NCBI GenBank assembly: GCA_963204785.1
Contig: CAUJHG010000022.1
Span: 1 to 64,000, forward strand
Reading direction: 5' to 3'
Source of the DNA: Pseudomonadota bacterium
GTDB taxonomy: Bacteria; Pseudomonadota; Gammaproteobacteria; Burkholderiales; Burkholderiaceae_E
Length of the DNA: 64,000 nt
A program made the position numbers and the translations under genes. How positions within the stretch are numbered: position 1 is the stretch's first letter; each line of letters opens with the position of its first letter. The notes beneath the pieces are model-generated. The model was not told the origin of the DNA. It saw only the letters and a program-made list of their open reading frames with translations, and did not search any database. Below, piece after piece: positions 28,293 through 37,400 of the stretch.

Positions 28293-31200
28293 GCCTTGCC
28301 CTCCAGCCGATGCCGGGCGAGCCAGCGCCAGGCCACCGGCAGCACGAACAGCGTCACGACGGTCGCGCTCGCCAGCCCGCCGATCACCACGACGGCCAGC
28401 GGACGCTGCACCTCCGAACCCGGTCCCGTGGCCAGCAGCAGCGGAACCAGCCCCGCTGCCGCAATCGTCGCAGTCATCAGCACCGGGCGCAGCCGCTCCA
28501 GCGCGCCCGCCCGAGCCGCCACCGCCGGCGCCTCCCCGGCGGCGACCCGACGATCGAAGGTCTCGACCATCACCACCCCGTTGAGCACCGCGATTCCCAG
28601 CAGCGCGATGAAGCCGACCGAGGCCGGCACCGACAGGTACTCGCCGAAGGCCAGCAGGGAGAAGACGCCCCCGGCCGCGGCGAAGGGCGCCAGCGCGACG
28701 ATCAGCAGCGCGGTGGCGACGCTGCCGAAGGACAGCCACAGCACGAAGACCACCAGCGCCAGGACGGCGGGGATCACCAGCGCCAGCCGGGCCGCGGCCC
28801 GCTGCTGGTTCTCGAACTGCCCTCCCCAGGCCAGCCGGTAGCCCTCGGGCAACACCAGCCGCTGCGCAACCAGGGCGCGCGCCTCGGCGACGAAGCCGAC
28901 GAGGTCCCGATCGCGCACGTTCGCCTGCACGGTGACGTAGCGCTGTCCGAACTCGCGCCCGATCTGCACCGGCCCTTCGCCGTGCGCGATCCGCGCCACC
29001 GCGGCCAGCGGCACGATCGTGCGTTCATCGATGGCCAGCTGCAGCCCTGCGAGCCCGTCCGCCTCCTCCCGCAGGGTCCCCGGTCCGCGCAGCAGCACGG
29101 GGGTGCGCCGATCCGCCTCGATCACGAGCCCGACCGGCTCGCCTTCGATCACCGCCCGCAGCGCCCGCTGCAACTGCTGCGCGTCGACCCCCATCCGCGC
29201 CGCGGCGAGCCGGTCGATCTGCACGCGCAGGGTCTGCACGCCTTCGTTGCGCAGCGCGAACACGTCCTGGGCGCCGCGGACCTCGTTCAGCACCCCGGCG
29301 ACCGACTCGGCCAGCCGGTTGAGCGTCTCCAGATCCGGGCCGAAGATCTTGACCGCGAGATCGCCGCGCACACCGCTGAGCATCTCCGAGACCCGCATCT
29401 CGATCGGCTGGGTGAAGGTCGCTGCCACCCCGGGGAAGTCGGCGAGGACCTCGCGCAGCCGGTCGACCACCCAGGCCTTGTCGGGCGCGCGCCACTGCGC
29501 GCGCGGCGCGAGCACGACGAAGCTGTCGGTCTGGTTCAGCCCCATCGGATCCAGGCCGAGCTCGTCGCTGCCGGTGCGGGCAACCACTCCGCGCACCTCG
29601 GGAACCCGCTCCCGCAGCGCCTGCTGGATGCGGCCGTCGAGCGCGAGCGAAGCTTCCAGCGAGATCGACGGAAGCTTCTCCAGCTGCACGATCACGTCGC
29701 CCTCGTCCATCGTCGGCACGAAGCTGCGCCCGAGCAGCGGCGTGGCGGCGAGCGCTGCGAGGACGAGCACGAGCGCGGCGGCCACGACGGTGCACGGACG
29801 CCGCATCGCCGCGTCGAGCCCGCGTTCGTACAGCGGCGACAGGCGCGCCATCAGCCAGGAGCGTGAAGACACCGGAGCGCGCAGCACGAGGCTCGCGAGC
29901 ACCGGGATCGCGGTGAGCGAGAGCAGCAGCGAAGCCGCCAGCGCGAAGACGATCGTCAGCGCCACCGGCGAGAACATCTTGCCCTCGAGGCCCTGCAGCG
30001 TGAGCAGTGGGACGAAGACCAGCGCGATGATGCCCACCCCGGTGGCCACCGGACGGGCGACCTCGCCGACCGCCTCGCCGATGGTCTCCAGCGCGGGGCG
30101 GCGACCGGCGTCGGCCTCCAGGCGCGCCACGGCGTGTTCGACCACCACCACGGCCCCGTCGACCAGGATGCCGATCGCGATCGCGAGCCCGCCCAGACTC
30201 ATCAGGTTCGCCGACATCCCCGCCCAGCGCATCGCGACGAAGGCGGCGAGCGCCGCCAGAGGCAAGGTCAGCGCCACGACCAGCGCCGCCCGCAGGTTGC
30301 CCAGGAACACGAACAGCAGCACGACGACCAGCGCCGCAGCCTCGAGCAGCGCCCGGGTCACCGTGCCCACCGCCCGCGACACCAGATCGCCGCGATCGTA
30401 GAAGGGGATCAGCCGGGTGCCCGGCGGCAGGGTCGGCTCGATCTCGGCGAGCCGGGCGCGCACCTGGGCGACGAGCGAGCGGGCGTCGGCCCCGCGCAGC
30501 GAGAGCACCAGGCCCTGCACCGTCTCGCCCTCGCCGTCGCGCGTCACTGCCCCGTAGCGGGTGAGGCTGCCGATGCGCACGTCGGCGAGGTCGCCGACCC
30601 GGATCGGCACGCCGTCGCGCATGGTCACGCCGATCGCGCGCAGATCGTCCAGCCCCTGGATCGCCGCCTCCACGCGAACCTGCAGGGTCTCGCTGCCCTC
30701 CCTCACGCGGCCCGCACCGTCGTTTCGCGCGTTGGCGCGCAGCGCCTGGGCAAGCTGCGCCAGGTCCACGCCGCGCGCGTTCATGTCGTTCACCCGCGGG
30801 ATGACCTCGAAGCTGCGCACTTCTCCACCGAGGGCGTTGACGTCCGCGACTCCCGGGATCGTGCGCAGGCGCGGCCGGATCGTCCAGTCGAGGAGGCTGC
30901 GCCGCTGCGCGAGCGACAGCGCCGGGTTCTCCACGGTGAACATGAAGGCCTCGCCCAGCGGGGTGGTCGCCGGCGCGAGCCCGCCGCTGACGCCTTCCGG
31001 CAGCACCGGCAGCACCTGCGCGAGCCGCTCGGCGACCTGGTTGCGCGCCCGATACAGGTCGGTGCCCTCGTCGAAATCGACCGTGACGTCGGTCAGCGCG
31101 TACTTCGCAACCGACCGAAGCATCCGCTGACCTGGAATGCCGAGCAGTTCCTGCTCGATCGGCACGGTGATCCGGCTCTCCACCTCCTCGGAAGTCATCC

Positions 31201-31399
31201 CCGGGGCCTTGATGACCACCTTCACCTGCGGCACCGAGACGTCCGGAAAGGCGTCGACCGGAAGACCCCGCCAGGCCTGCGTTCCGGCCCCCGCCAGCAG
31301 CAGCAGCAACAGGATGACGATCGCGCGCCTGCCCAGGCTGGCGCGCCCGAGCCGTGCGAGCAGTCCGTGGGGCCCCTGCGCTTGCGCGCCGCCGCTCAC
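28289..31399 (-). CDS. czcA: Heavy-metal efflux RND permease (CzcA/CusA family)
   Basis: Inner-membrane proton-driven pump, trimeric, exporting metal cations through the B and C partners. 1036 residues with 12 predicted helices and two large periplasmic loops. The N-terminus has GLPVDAFPDVSVPQVKV and GIPGQRMLRSVAKYALTDVT. The helix-4 relay reads AIGILVDGAVVVVEHAV: the VD and E residues are present but the first Asp of the CzcA-type DFG motif is replaced by Ala, as in CusA-type pumps. Metal specificity is therefore not assigned. GTG 31399 overlaps the czcB stop. Confidence 0.92.
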   Translation of the reverse strand: MSGGAQAQGPHGLLARLGRASLGRRAIVILLLLLLAGAGTQAWRGLPVDAFPDVSVPQVKVVIKAPGMTSEEVESRITVPIEQELLGIPGQRMLRSVAKYALTDVTVDFDEGTDLYRARNQVAERLAQVLPVLPEGVSGGLAPATTPLGEAFMFTVENPALSLAQRRSLLDWTIRPRLRTIPGVADVNALGGEVRSFEVIPRVNDMNARGVDLAQLAQALRANARNDGAGRVREGSETLQVRVEAAIQGLDDLRAIGVTMRDGVPIRVGDLADVRIGSLTRYGAVTRDGEGETVQGLVLSLRGADARSLVAQVRARLAEIEPTLPPGTRLIPFYDRGDLVSRAVGTVTRALLEAAALVVVLLFVFLGNLRAALVVALTLPLAALAAFVAMRWAGMSANLMSLGGLAIAIGILVDGAVVVVEHAVARLEADAGRRPALETIGEAVGEVARPVATGVGIIALVFVPLLTLQGLEGKMFSPVALTIVFALAASLLLSLTAIPVLASLVLRAPVSSRSWLMARLSPLYERGLDAAMRRPCTVVAAALVLVLAALAATPLLGRSFVPTMDEGDVIVQLEKLPSISLEASLALDGRIQQALRERVPEVRGVVARTGSDELGLDPMGLNQTDSFVVLAPRAQWRAPDKAWVVDRLREVLADFPGVAATFTQPIEMRVSEMLSGVRGDLAVKIFGPDLETLNRLAESVAGVLNEVRGAQDVFALRNEGVQTLRVQIDRLAAARMGVDAQQLQRALRAVIEGEPVGLVIEADRRTPVLLRGPGTLREEADGLAGLQLAIDERTIVPLAAVARIAHGEGPVQIGREFGQRYVTVQANVRDRDLVGFVAEARALVAQRLVLPEGYRLAWGGQFENQQRAAARLALVIPAVLALVVFVLWLSFGSVATALLIVALAPFAAAGGVFSLLAFGEYLSVPASVGFIALLGIAVLNGVVMVETFDRRVAAGEAPAVAARAGALERLRPVLMTATIAAAGLVPLLLATGPGSEVQRPLAVVVIGGLASATVVTLFVLPVAWRWLARHRLEGKA

Positions 31400-32685
31400 G
31401 GCCGGCTCCCGGACCTGCCGATGGTGCCAGCGTCCCCGCCGACGCCGCCGGGGGCGCGCTGCGGGTTTCCGGCCTCCCTGGATGCGCCGTTGGCGGACGT
31501 CTCCGCGGCGGCCTCGCCCGCCGGCACCGGGCCGATCCCCATCGCCGCCCCCTTCAGCGCAGCCACGTCTCCGGAGGCCACCCGCCCGGTCGGGTCGAGC
31601 GGCCCGCGCACCACGATTCCTTCGGCATCGCGCGCCTGCGGCTCCACTGCGACCGGCACCAGCGCTCCCGCGCGCTCGACGTAGATCCAGGAGGTCTCAC
31701 CGATCCTGAATACGGCGTCCACCGGAACGCGCCAGCCTGCCTGCCCGGTGTCGATCTGCACCTCGACCGACTGGCCCGGCAACCACGCGCCCGAGGCTGC
31801 GCCCTCCAGCGGGGCGCGCAATTCGACGGTCTGGGCCACCGACACCGCAGCCGGCGCCGGCCCCAGTCGGGCGATCCGCCGTCCCTGCGGATCGCGCACC
31901 GCGGTACCGGGGCGCAAGCCCGCGGCCTGCGCAGCCGGCAGCCGGATCGACAGCACGAGACGGTCGGTGCGCACGATCCGCGCCACGGCCGTCCCCTCCT
32001 CCAGCCGCTGTCCGGCGCTCGCCTGGATTTCGGCGACCACGCCCGAGACCGGCGCGCGCAGCGTGATCGCGGTGGGAAGCCCTGCGTCCGGACGCGGCGC
32101 GCGCAGTGCGGACAGGTCCACGCCGAGCAGCTTCAGGCGGGCCTGCTGCGCGTCGCGCTGGGCCCGCGCCTGCGCCTCGGCGGCCTGCGCCTGCGTCGCG
32201 CGCGCCTGCGGGATCACCCCCTCGTCGACCAGCGCCCGCTGACGCGCGCTCTCCCGGTGCGCGAACTGCCACTGGCTTTCGGCCTGAAGCCAGGCTGCGG
32301 CGGCCTCGGCGACCGCGGCGCTGCGGATGGTCGCGACCGGGTCGCCCGCGCGCACGCGCTGGTTCGGATCGACGTGCACGGCCGACAGCAGGCCGGTGAC
32401 CGGAGTGGCGAGCCACTGCGTCTGCGCGGCCGGGGCGACGACCGTGGCAGGCCAGGAATGCGCACCCGCAGCGACCGGGATCGGTGACACCAGCGAAATC
32501 CCCAGCGCCTGCCGCTGCGCTGCGGACAGGGGCAGACGCGCCGGGGCATCGGGCTGGACCGCACCCGCCGGATACGCGACAGACTGCGCAAGAGCCAGCA
32601 GCAGCCCCAGCCGGCGCGAAGCGGCAAGGGCGCGGACGCGCCAGCGGGGCGTCCGCGCGGACGCAGCAGACCTTGGAGTGGACAT
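31396..32685 (-). CDS. czcB: Periplasmic adaptor (membrane fusion protein) of metal efflux
   Basis: Links the RND pump to the outer-membrane channel. 429 residues from ATG 32685. The N-terminal segment LGLLLALAQSVAYPAGAV looks like a signal or anchor. Lipoyl-like halves are at TPVTGLLSAVHVDPNQRVRAGDPV and LRAPVSGVVAEIQASAGQRL, flanking an Ala/Gln-rich coiled-coil hairpin; then beta-barrel and membrane-proximal domains (PVDAVFRIGETSWIYVER). The end is Ala/Gly-rich. First of the overlapping B-A-C genes, 61 nt after a small His-containing protein gene. Confidence 0.88.
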   Translation of the reverse strand: MSTPRSAASARTPRWRVRALAASRRLGLLLALAQSVAYPAGAVQPDAPARLPLSAAQRQALGISLVSPIPVAAGAHSWPATVVAPAAQTQWLATPVTGLLSAVHVDPNQRVRAGDPVATIRSAAVAEAAAAWLQAESQWQFAHRESARQRALVDEGVIPQARATQAQAAEAQARAQRDAQQARLKLLGVDLSALRAPRPDAGLPTAITLRAPVSGVVAEIQASAGQRLEEGTAVARIVRTDRLVLSIRLPAAQAAGLRPGTAVRDPQGRRIARLGPAPAAVSVAQTVELRAPLEGAASGAWLPGQSVEVQIDTGQAGWRVPVDAVFRIGETSWIYVERAGALVPVAVEPQARDAEGIVVRGPLDPTGRVASGDVAALKGAAMGIGPVPAGEAAAETSANGASREAGNPQRAPGGVGGDAGTIGRSGSRP

Positions 32686-32746
32686 CGGGACACCTTCGCG
32701 GGAAACGGCGATCGCAGGCCGTGCCGCGCGGGGCGCGACACGGCGC

Positions 32747-33163
32747 TCAGGTGGAGATCGGGGGCGATGGCGGCGGCGCCGCGGCAGCATAGGCGAGGAC
32801 AGCGAAGCGCGGATGCAGGCCCGCACGGGCCGCCCCCGCGCCGATGCGCACCCAGGACGTCATCGGGGCGGGCGAAAACCGCGCGACGCAAGCTGCACAG
32901 CCCGGCGCCAGCGCCAGGGAGGGATCGCGCAGCCACTCCACCGGCATCTCGGCCGCGGAGGATTCGCCAGGCCTCGCGTGCGCCGGCGCCGCCAGCGCCT
33001 GCGCGCCCGGCGCAGCAGCAGCGAGCGGGCTTGCCGGCGTGCCTGCCGCGAAGTGCAGGTGCCAGCCGACGATCTGGTGCGCCGCCGCGTGCGAATGCAG
33101 CCACGGCGCCAGCCGCTGCAGCAAGGCCAGCAGTCCGATCACCGCGCAGCGCATGGACCTCAT
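32747..33163 (-). CDS. Small His-containing, probably exported protein heading the metal-efflux operon
   Basis: Not recognised. 138 residues. Hydrophobic N-terminus CAVIGLLALLQRLAPWLH runs into HSHAAAHQIVGWHLHF, with five histidines in a short stretch, then an Ala/Pro-rich middle, a CAAC pair, and an Ala/Pro tail. Size, position just before czcB, an apparent export signal and the histidines recall CzcI/CzcE-type periplasmic accessory proteins, but no homology can be claimed. It starts 7 nt after the ispF stop (ATG 33163, or ATG 33154). Confidence 0.6.
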   Translation of the reverse strand: MRSMRCAVIGLLALLQRLAPWLHSHAAAHQIVGWHLHFAAGTPASPLAAAAPGAQALAAPAHARPGESSAAEMPVEWLRDPSLALAPGCAACVARFSPAPMTSWVRIGAGAARAGLHPRFAVLAYAAAAPPPSPPIST

Positions 33164-33170
33164 CGGCGGA

Positions 33171-33668
33171 TCATCCCACGCCCGGCCCGCGCTCGACGAG
33201 CAAGGCCACCGCCTGCGCCTCGATCCCCTCGAGCCGACCGACGAAGCCCAGACGCTCGGTGGTCTTCGCCTTCAGGTTCACTCGCGCGGCAGGCACCCCC
33301 AGCGCCGAGGCGATGCGCTCGACCATCGCCGGCAGGTACGGGGCCAGCTTCGGCGCCTGCGCGACGATGGTCGCGTCGACGTTGCCCGGCTCGAAGCCTG
33401 CTGCACGCGCACGCGCGCAGGCCTCGCCAAGCAGCGCCAGGCTGTCGGCGCCCCGGAAGCGCGCATCGCTGTCCGGGAAGTGGCGACCGATGTCGCCGAG
33501 CCCGGCGGCGCCGAGGATCGCGTCGGTGACCGCATGCAGCAGCACGTCCGCATCGGAGTGCCCGAGCAGTCCGGCGCAGTGGGGGATCTCGACGCCGCCG
33601 ATCACCAGCCGGCGCCCGGGCACCAGCGCGTGCACGTCGTAGCCCTGCCCGATCCGGATTCCGGTCAT
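33171..33668 (-). CDS. ispF: 2-C-methyl-D-erythritol 2,4-cyclodiphosphate synthase
   Basis: Fifth enzyme of the MEP isoprenoid pathway; forms the cyclodiphosphate with loss of CMP. 165 residues from ATG 33668. Metal-binding signature [21 protein letters not shown] with Asp/His, then [36 protein letters not shown], and C-terminal [20 protein letters not shown]. Follows ispD by 22 nt, the common ispDF pair supplying precursors for, among others, the squalene genes at 13-16 kb. Confidence 0.97.
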   Translation of the reverse strand: MTGIRIGQGYDVHALVPGRRLVIGGVEIPHCAGLLGHSDADVLLHAVTDAILGAAGLGDIGRHFPDSDARFRGADSLALLGEACARARAAGFEPGNVDATIVAQAPKLAPYLPAMVERIASALGVPAARVNLKAKTTERLGFVGRLEGIEAQAVALLVERGPGVG

Positions 33669-33690
33669 CGTCCGCACCTCCGGCTGTCCC

Positions 33691-34434
33691 TCATTGTGGC
33701 CTGCGCGCGTCGCCCAGCAGCGCCCGCATCAGGTCCAGGTCGTCCGCGGTGGTGAGCTTGAAGTTGCGCCGATCGCCCTCGACCAGCAGGGCGGCGAGCC
33801 CCTCGGCCTCGATCGCCGCCGCCTCGTCGGTGACCGCGGGGTGGCGCTCCAGTGCGGCGCGCAGCACACCGACGCGGAACATCTGCGGCGTCTGCGCCAG
33901 CCACAGGCCTTCGCGGGGCAAGGTGGCCACGATCTCGTCACGCAGCCCTGCACGCTTGACCGTGTCGGCCACCGGCAAGGCCAGCAGGCCTCCGACCGGG
34001 TGGCCGCCGGCGCGCTCGCGCAGTCGCCCGAGCGCCGCCGCGCGCAGGCCGGGCCGGGCGGCGTCGTGCACCAGCATCCAGTCGCGCTCCGTGGCGCCGG
34101 CCCGCGCCGCGAGCCAGCGCAGGCCGGCGAGCACCGAGTCGCGCCGCGTGGCGCCCCCGATCGGCGCGAGCTGCAGGCGGCCGCGGTTCGCGCCCGCCAG
34201 GGGCGCACAGACCGCCTGCGCGCGCGTGTCGTCCGGCGCGACCACCACCAGCACCTGCGCGATCCACGAGGCATCGAGCAGCGGCCGCAGCGCGCGCACC
34301 AGCACGCACTCGCCACCGATCTCCAGATACTGCTTGGGCACCGGCGCCCCGAGGCGCGCTCCGACACCGGCGGCAGGCACCACCGCGAAGAAGCGCGGCG
34401 CCGGGGGGGCCGCGGGGAAAGGCATCGCGTTCAT
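33691..34434 (-). CDS. ispD: 2-C-methyl-D-erythritol 4-phosphate cytidylyltransferase
   Basis: Third enzyme of the MEP pathway; transfers CMP to methylerythritol phosphate. 247 residues. Nucleotide-binding loop [27 protein letters not shown], metal/base region [13 protein letters not shown], and C-terminal [21 protein letters not shown] 34434 is preceded by a TAGAAT box 8 nt away; a second ATG at 34425 is possible. Divergent from mfd with a gap of only 38 nt. Confidence 0.96.
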   Translation of the reverse strand: MNAMPFPAAPPAPRFFAVVPAAGVGARLGAPVPKQYLEIGGECVLVRALRPLLDASWIAQVLVVVAPDDTRAQAVCAPLAGANRGRLQLAPIGGATRRDSVLAGLRWLAARAGATERDWMLVHDAARPGLRAAALGRLRERAGGHPVGGLLALPVADTVKRAGLRDEIVATLPREGLWLAQTPQMFRVGVLRAALERHPAVTDEAAAIEAEGLAALLVEGDRRNFKLTTADDLDLMRALLGDARRPQ

Positions 34435-34438
34435 CGGC

Positions 34439-34448
34439 TAAGATTCTA
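34439..34448. promoter_or_regulatory. Overlapping divergent -10 boxes of ispD and mfd
   Basis: TAGAAT on the minus strand (34448-34443) ends 8 nt before the ispD ATG; TAAGAT on the plus strand (34439-34444) overlaps it and would start mfd mRNA about 20 nt before its TTG. The sequence GGCTA-AGATTC-TAGCC is also a small dyad. No clear -35 on either side. Confidence 0.35.
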
Positions 34449-34472
34449 GCCTTTGCCGCCTGGCAGCCTGCC

Positions 34473-37400
34473 TTGAATCCTGCCGTCGCCAGTCCCGCGC
34501 GCGTCGCGCCGCCCGACGATCTCCTCGCCCACGCCGCCAGACCGCCGAAGCCGGGCACGGTCTTCGCCCTGCCGCGGACGGTCGGTTCGTCCGACGCGCT
34601 GCTGATCGCGCACCTGGCGCAGCGCGCCGAGGGCGCTGCGCTGGCGGTGATCACCGCCAGCGCACCCGACGCCCGGCGCCTGGCCCGCGAGATCCCGTAC
34701 TTCGCGCCGACGCTCTCGGTGCGCCTGCTGCCCGACTGGGAGACGCTTCCCTACGACGATTTCTCGCCCCACCAGGACCTGGTTTCCGAGCGGCTCGACA
34801 CCCTGTACCAGCTGCAGCAGGGCCAGTGCCAGGTGGTCGTCGCCACCGCCACCACCGCGCTGCACCGGCTTGCGCCGCCAGCCTTCCTCGCCTCGCACAC
34901 CTTCTTCTTCGACAAGGGGCAGCGGCTCGACGAGGCGGCGCTGCGCTGCCAGCTGGTGCTTGCCGGCTACGAGAACGTCACCCAGGTGGTCCGCCCGGGC
35001 GAGTACAGCGTGCGCGGCGGGCTGATCGACCTCTACCCGATGGGTGCGGCCCTGCCGTATCGGCTTGATCTGTTCGGCGACGAGATCGACTCGATCCGTA
35101 CCTTCGATCCCGACACCCAGCGCAGCCTGTACCCGATCGATCGGGTGCGCCTGCTGCCGGGGCGCGAGTTCCCGATGGACGAGGCCGCGCGCACCGCCTT
35201 CCGCGGCCGCTGGCGCGAGCGCTTCGAGGGCGACCCTTCGCGCGCGACCCTCTACCGCGACATCGGCAACGGCATCGCCGGCGCCGGCATCGAGTACTGG
35301 CTGCCCCTCTTCTTCGCGGACACGGCGACGGTCTTCGACTACCTGCCGCCGGGCGCGCGGGTGCTCACCCACGGCGACGTCGACGCCGCGGCGCGACGCT
35401 TCTTCGAAGAAGCGCTGCAGCGACACCGCTTCCTCTCGCACGACGCGCAGCGTCCGCTGCTTCGCCCCGACGAGCTCTTCCTGGATGCCGAGGGCTTCTT
35501 CGCACGGGCCGCGGGCTTCGGCCGATGGACGCTCGCAGCGCCCGAAGCAGGGTCTGCGGCTGCCGAGGCTGCAGCGTCCGGCCCCGAGGCCGCCGCAGCG
35601 GCGCCCCGTTCCGGCGCGCGCGGCCCGCAGACGCCGCCGCCGGCCTCGCCGGAGCAGCCCGCGCCGCAGGCCGTGCGCCCGACTCCCGGGCCCGCCGCCC
35701 GGCGCTTCGGCGTCCCCCTGCCGGCGCTGGCGGTGAACCGCCGTGCCGAGGCGCCGCTGGCGCTGCTCGAGCACTGGCTGCGCGAGGCGCCGGGCCGCAA
35801 GCTGATCCTCGCCGAGTCCGCAGGGCGACGCGAAACCCTGGTGCAGCTGTTCGAAGAACACCGCCTGCTCGACGGCGCCGCAGGCCGACTGCCGCAACCG
35901 GACGACTGGCGCAGCTTCGCCGAGGGCGAGGATGAGATCGCGATCGGCGTGGGGCCGCTGCACGACGGCTTCGCACTGCCCGAGGCAGGGATCGCGGTGG
36001 CCACCGAGGCGGAGCTCTTCGCGGGCGTGGCGCGCCGCGGCCCGCGCGGCCGGCGCGAGGCGCAGACCGACGTCGACGCCATCATCCGCGACCTCTCCGA
36101 GCTGAAGGTCGGCGCCCCGGTGGTGCACGCCCAGCACGGGATCGGCCGCTACCAGGGCCTGGTCACGATGGACCTCGGCGACGGCCCCACCGAGTTCCTC
36201 CATCTCGTCTACGCGAACCAGGCCACGCTGTACGTGCCGGTGTCACAGCTGCACGTGATCGGCCGCTACAGCGGCGCCAGCCCGGACGAGGCGCCGCTGC
36301 ACACGCTGGGCTCCGGCCAGTGGGAGAAGGCACGGCGGCGCGCCGCGCAGCAGGCGCGCGACACTGCGGCGGAACTGCTCGATCTGTACGCGCGCCGCGC
36401 GGCGCGCCAGGGGCACGCCTTCGGCTTCCAGACGCACGACTACGAGGCCTTCGCCGAGGGCTTCGGCTTCGAGGAAACCCCCGATCAGCTCGCCGCGATC
36501 CACGCGGTGGTCCAGGACATGGTGTCGGGCAGGCCGATGGACCGGCTGGTCTGCGGCGACGTCGGCTTCGGCAAGACCGAGGTCGCGCTGCGCGCGGCCT
36601 TCGTCGCGGTCGCCGATGGCCGTCAGGTGGCGGTGCTGGCGCCCACCACGCTGCTGGCCGAGCAGCACTTCCAGACCTTCAGCGACCGCTTCGCAGGCTG
36701 GCCGGTGCGCCTCGCCGAGCTCTCGCGTTTCCGCTCCGCGAAGGAGGTCAAGGCCGCGGTCGAAGGCATCCGGGCCGGCCAGGTCGACATCGTGATCGGC
36801 ACCCACAAGCTGCTGTCGCCCGAGCTGAAGTTCCCGCGCCTGGGGCTGGTGATCATCGACGAGGAGCACCGCTTCGGCGTGCGCCAGAAGGAGGCCCTGA
36901 AGAACCTGCGCGCCGAGGTGGACGTGCTCACGCTGACGGCCACGCCGATCCCCCGCACCCTCGCGATGAGCCTCGAGTCGATCCGCGACTTCTCCGTCAT
37001 CGCGACCGCGCCACAGCGCCGCCTGGCGATCAAGACCTTCGTGCGCAAGGAGTCCGAGGGCACGATCCGCGAAGCGCTGCTGCGCGAGCTCAAGCGCGGC
37101 GGGCAGGCCTACTTCCTGCACAACGAGGTCGAGACCATCGAGAACCGGCGCCGGATGCTCGAGGCGCTGCTGCCCGAGGCGCGGATCGGGGTCGCCCACG
37201 GCCAGATGCCCGAGCGCGAGCTCGAACGCGTGATGCGCGACTTCCACCAGCGGCGCTTCAACGTGCTGCTGTGCACCACGATCATCGAGACCGGGATCGA
37301 CGTCCCGAGCGCCAACACGATCGTGATGCACCGCGCCGACCGCTTCGGGCTGGCGCAGCTGCACCAGTTGCGCGGGCGCGTCGGTCGCTCGCATCACCAG

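Noticed and set aside
25538-29866. A 1442-codon open frame antisense to trpB2, czcC and czcA
   Set aside because: High GC leaves few stops in antisense frames. The translation is low-complexity Arg/Ala/Pro, and the opposite strand carries clear conserved proteins.
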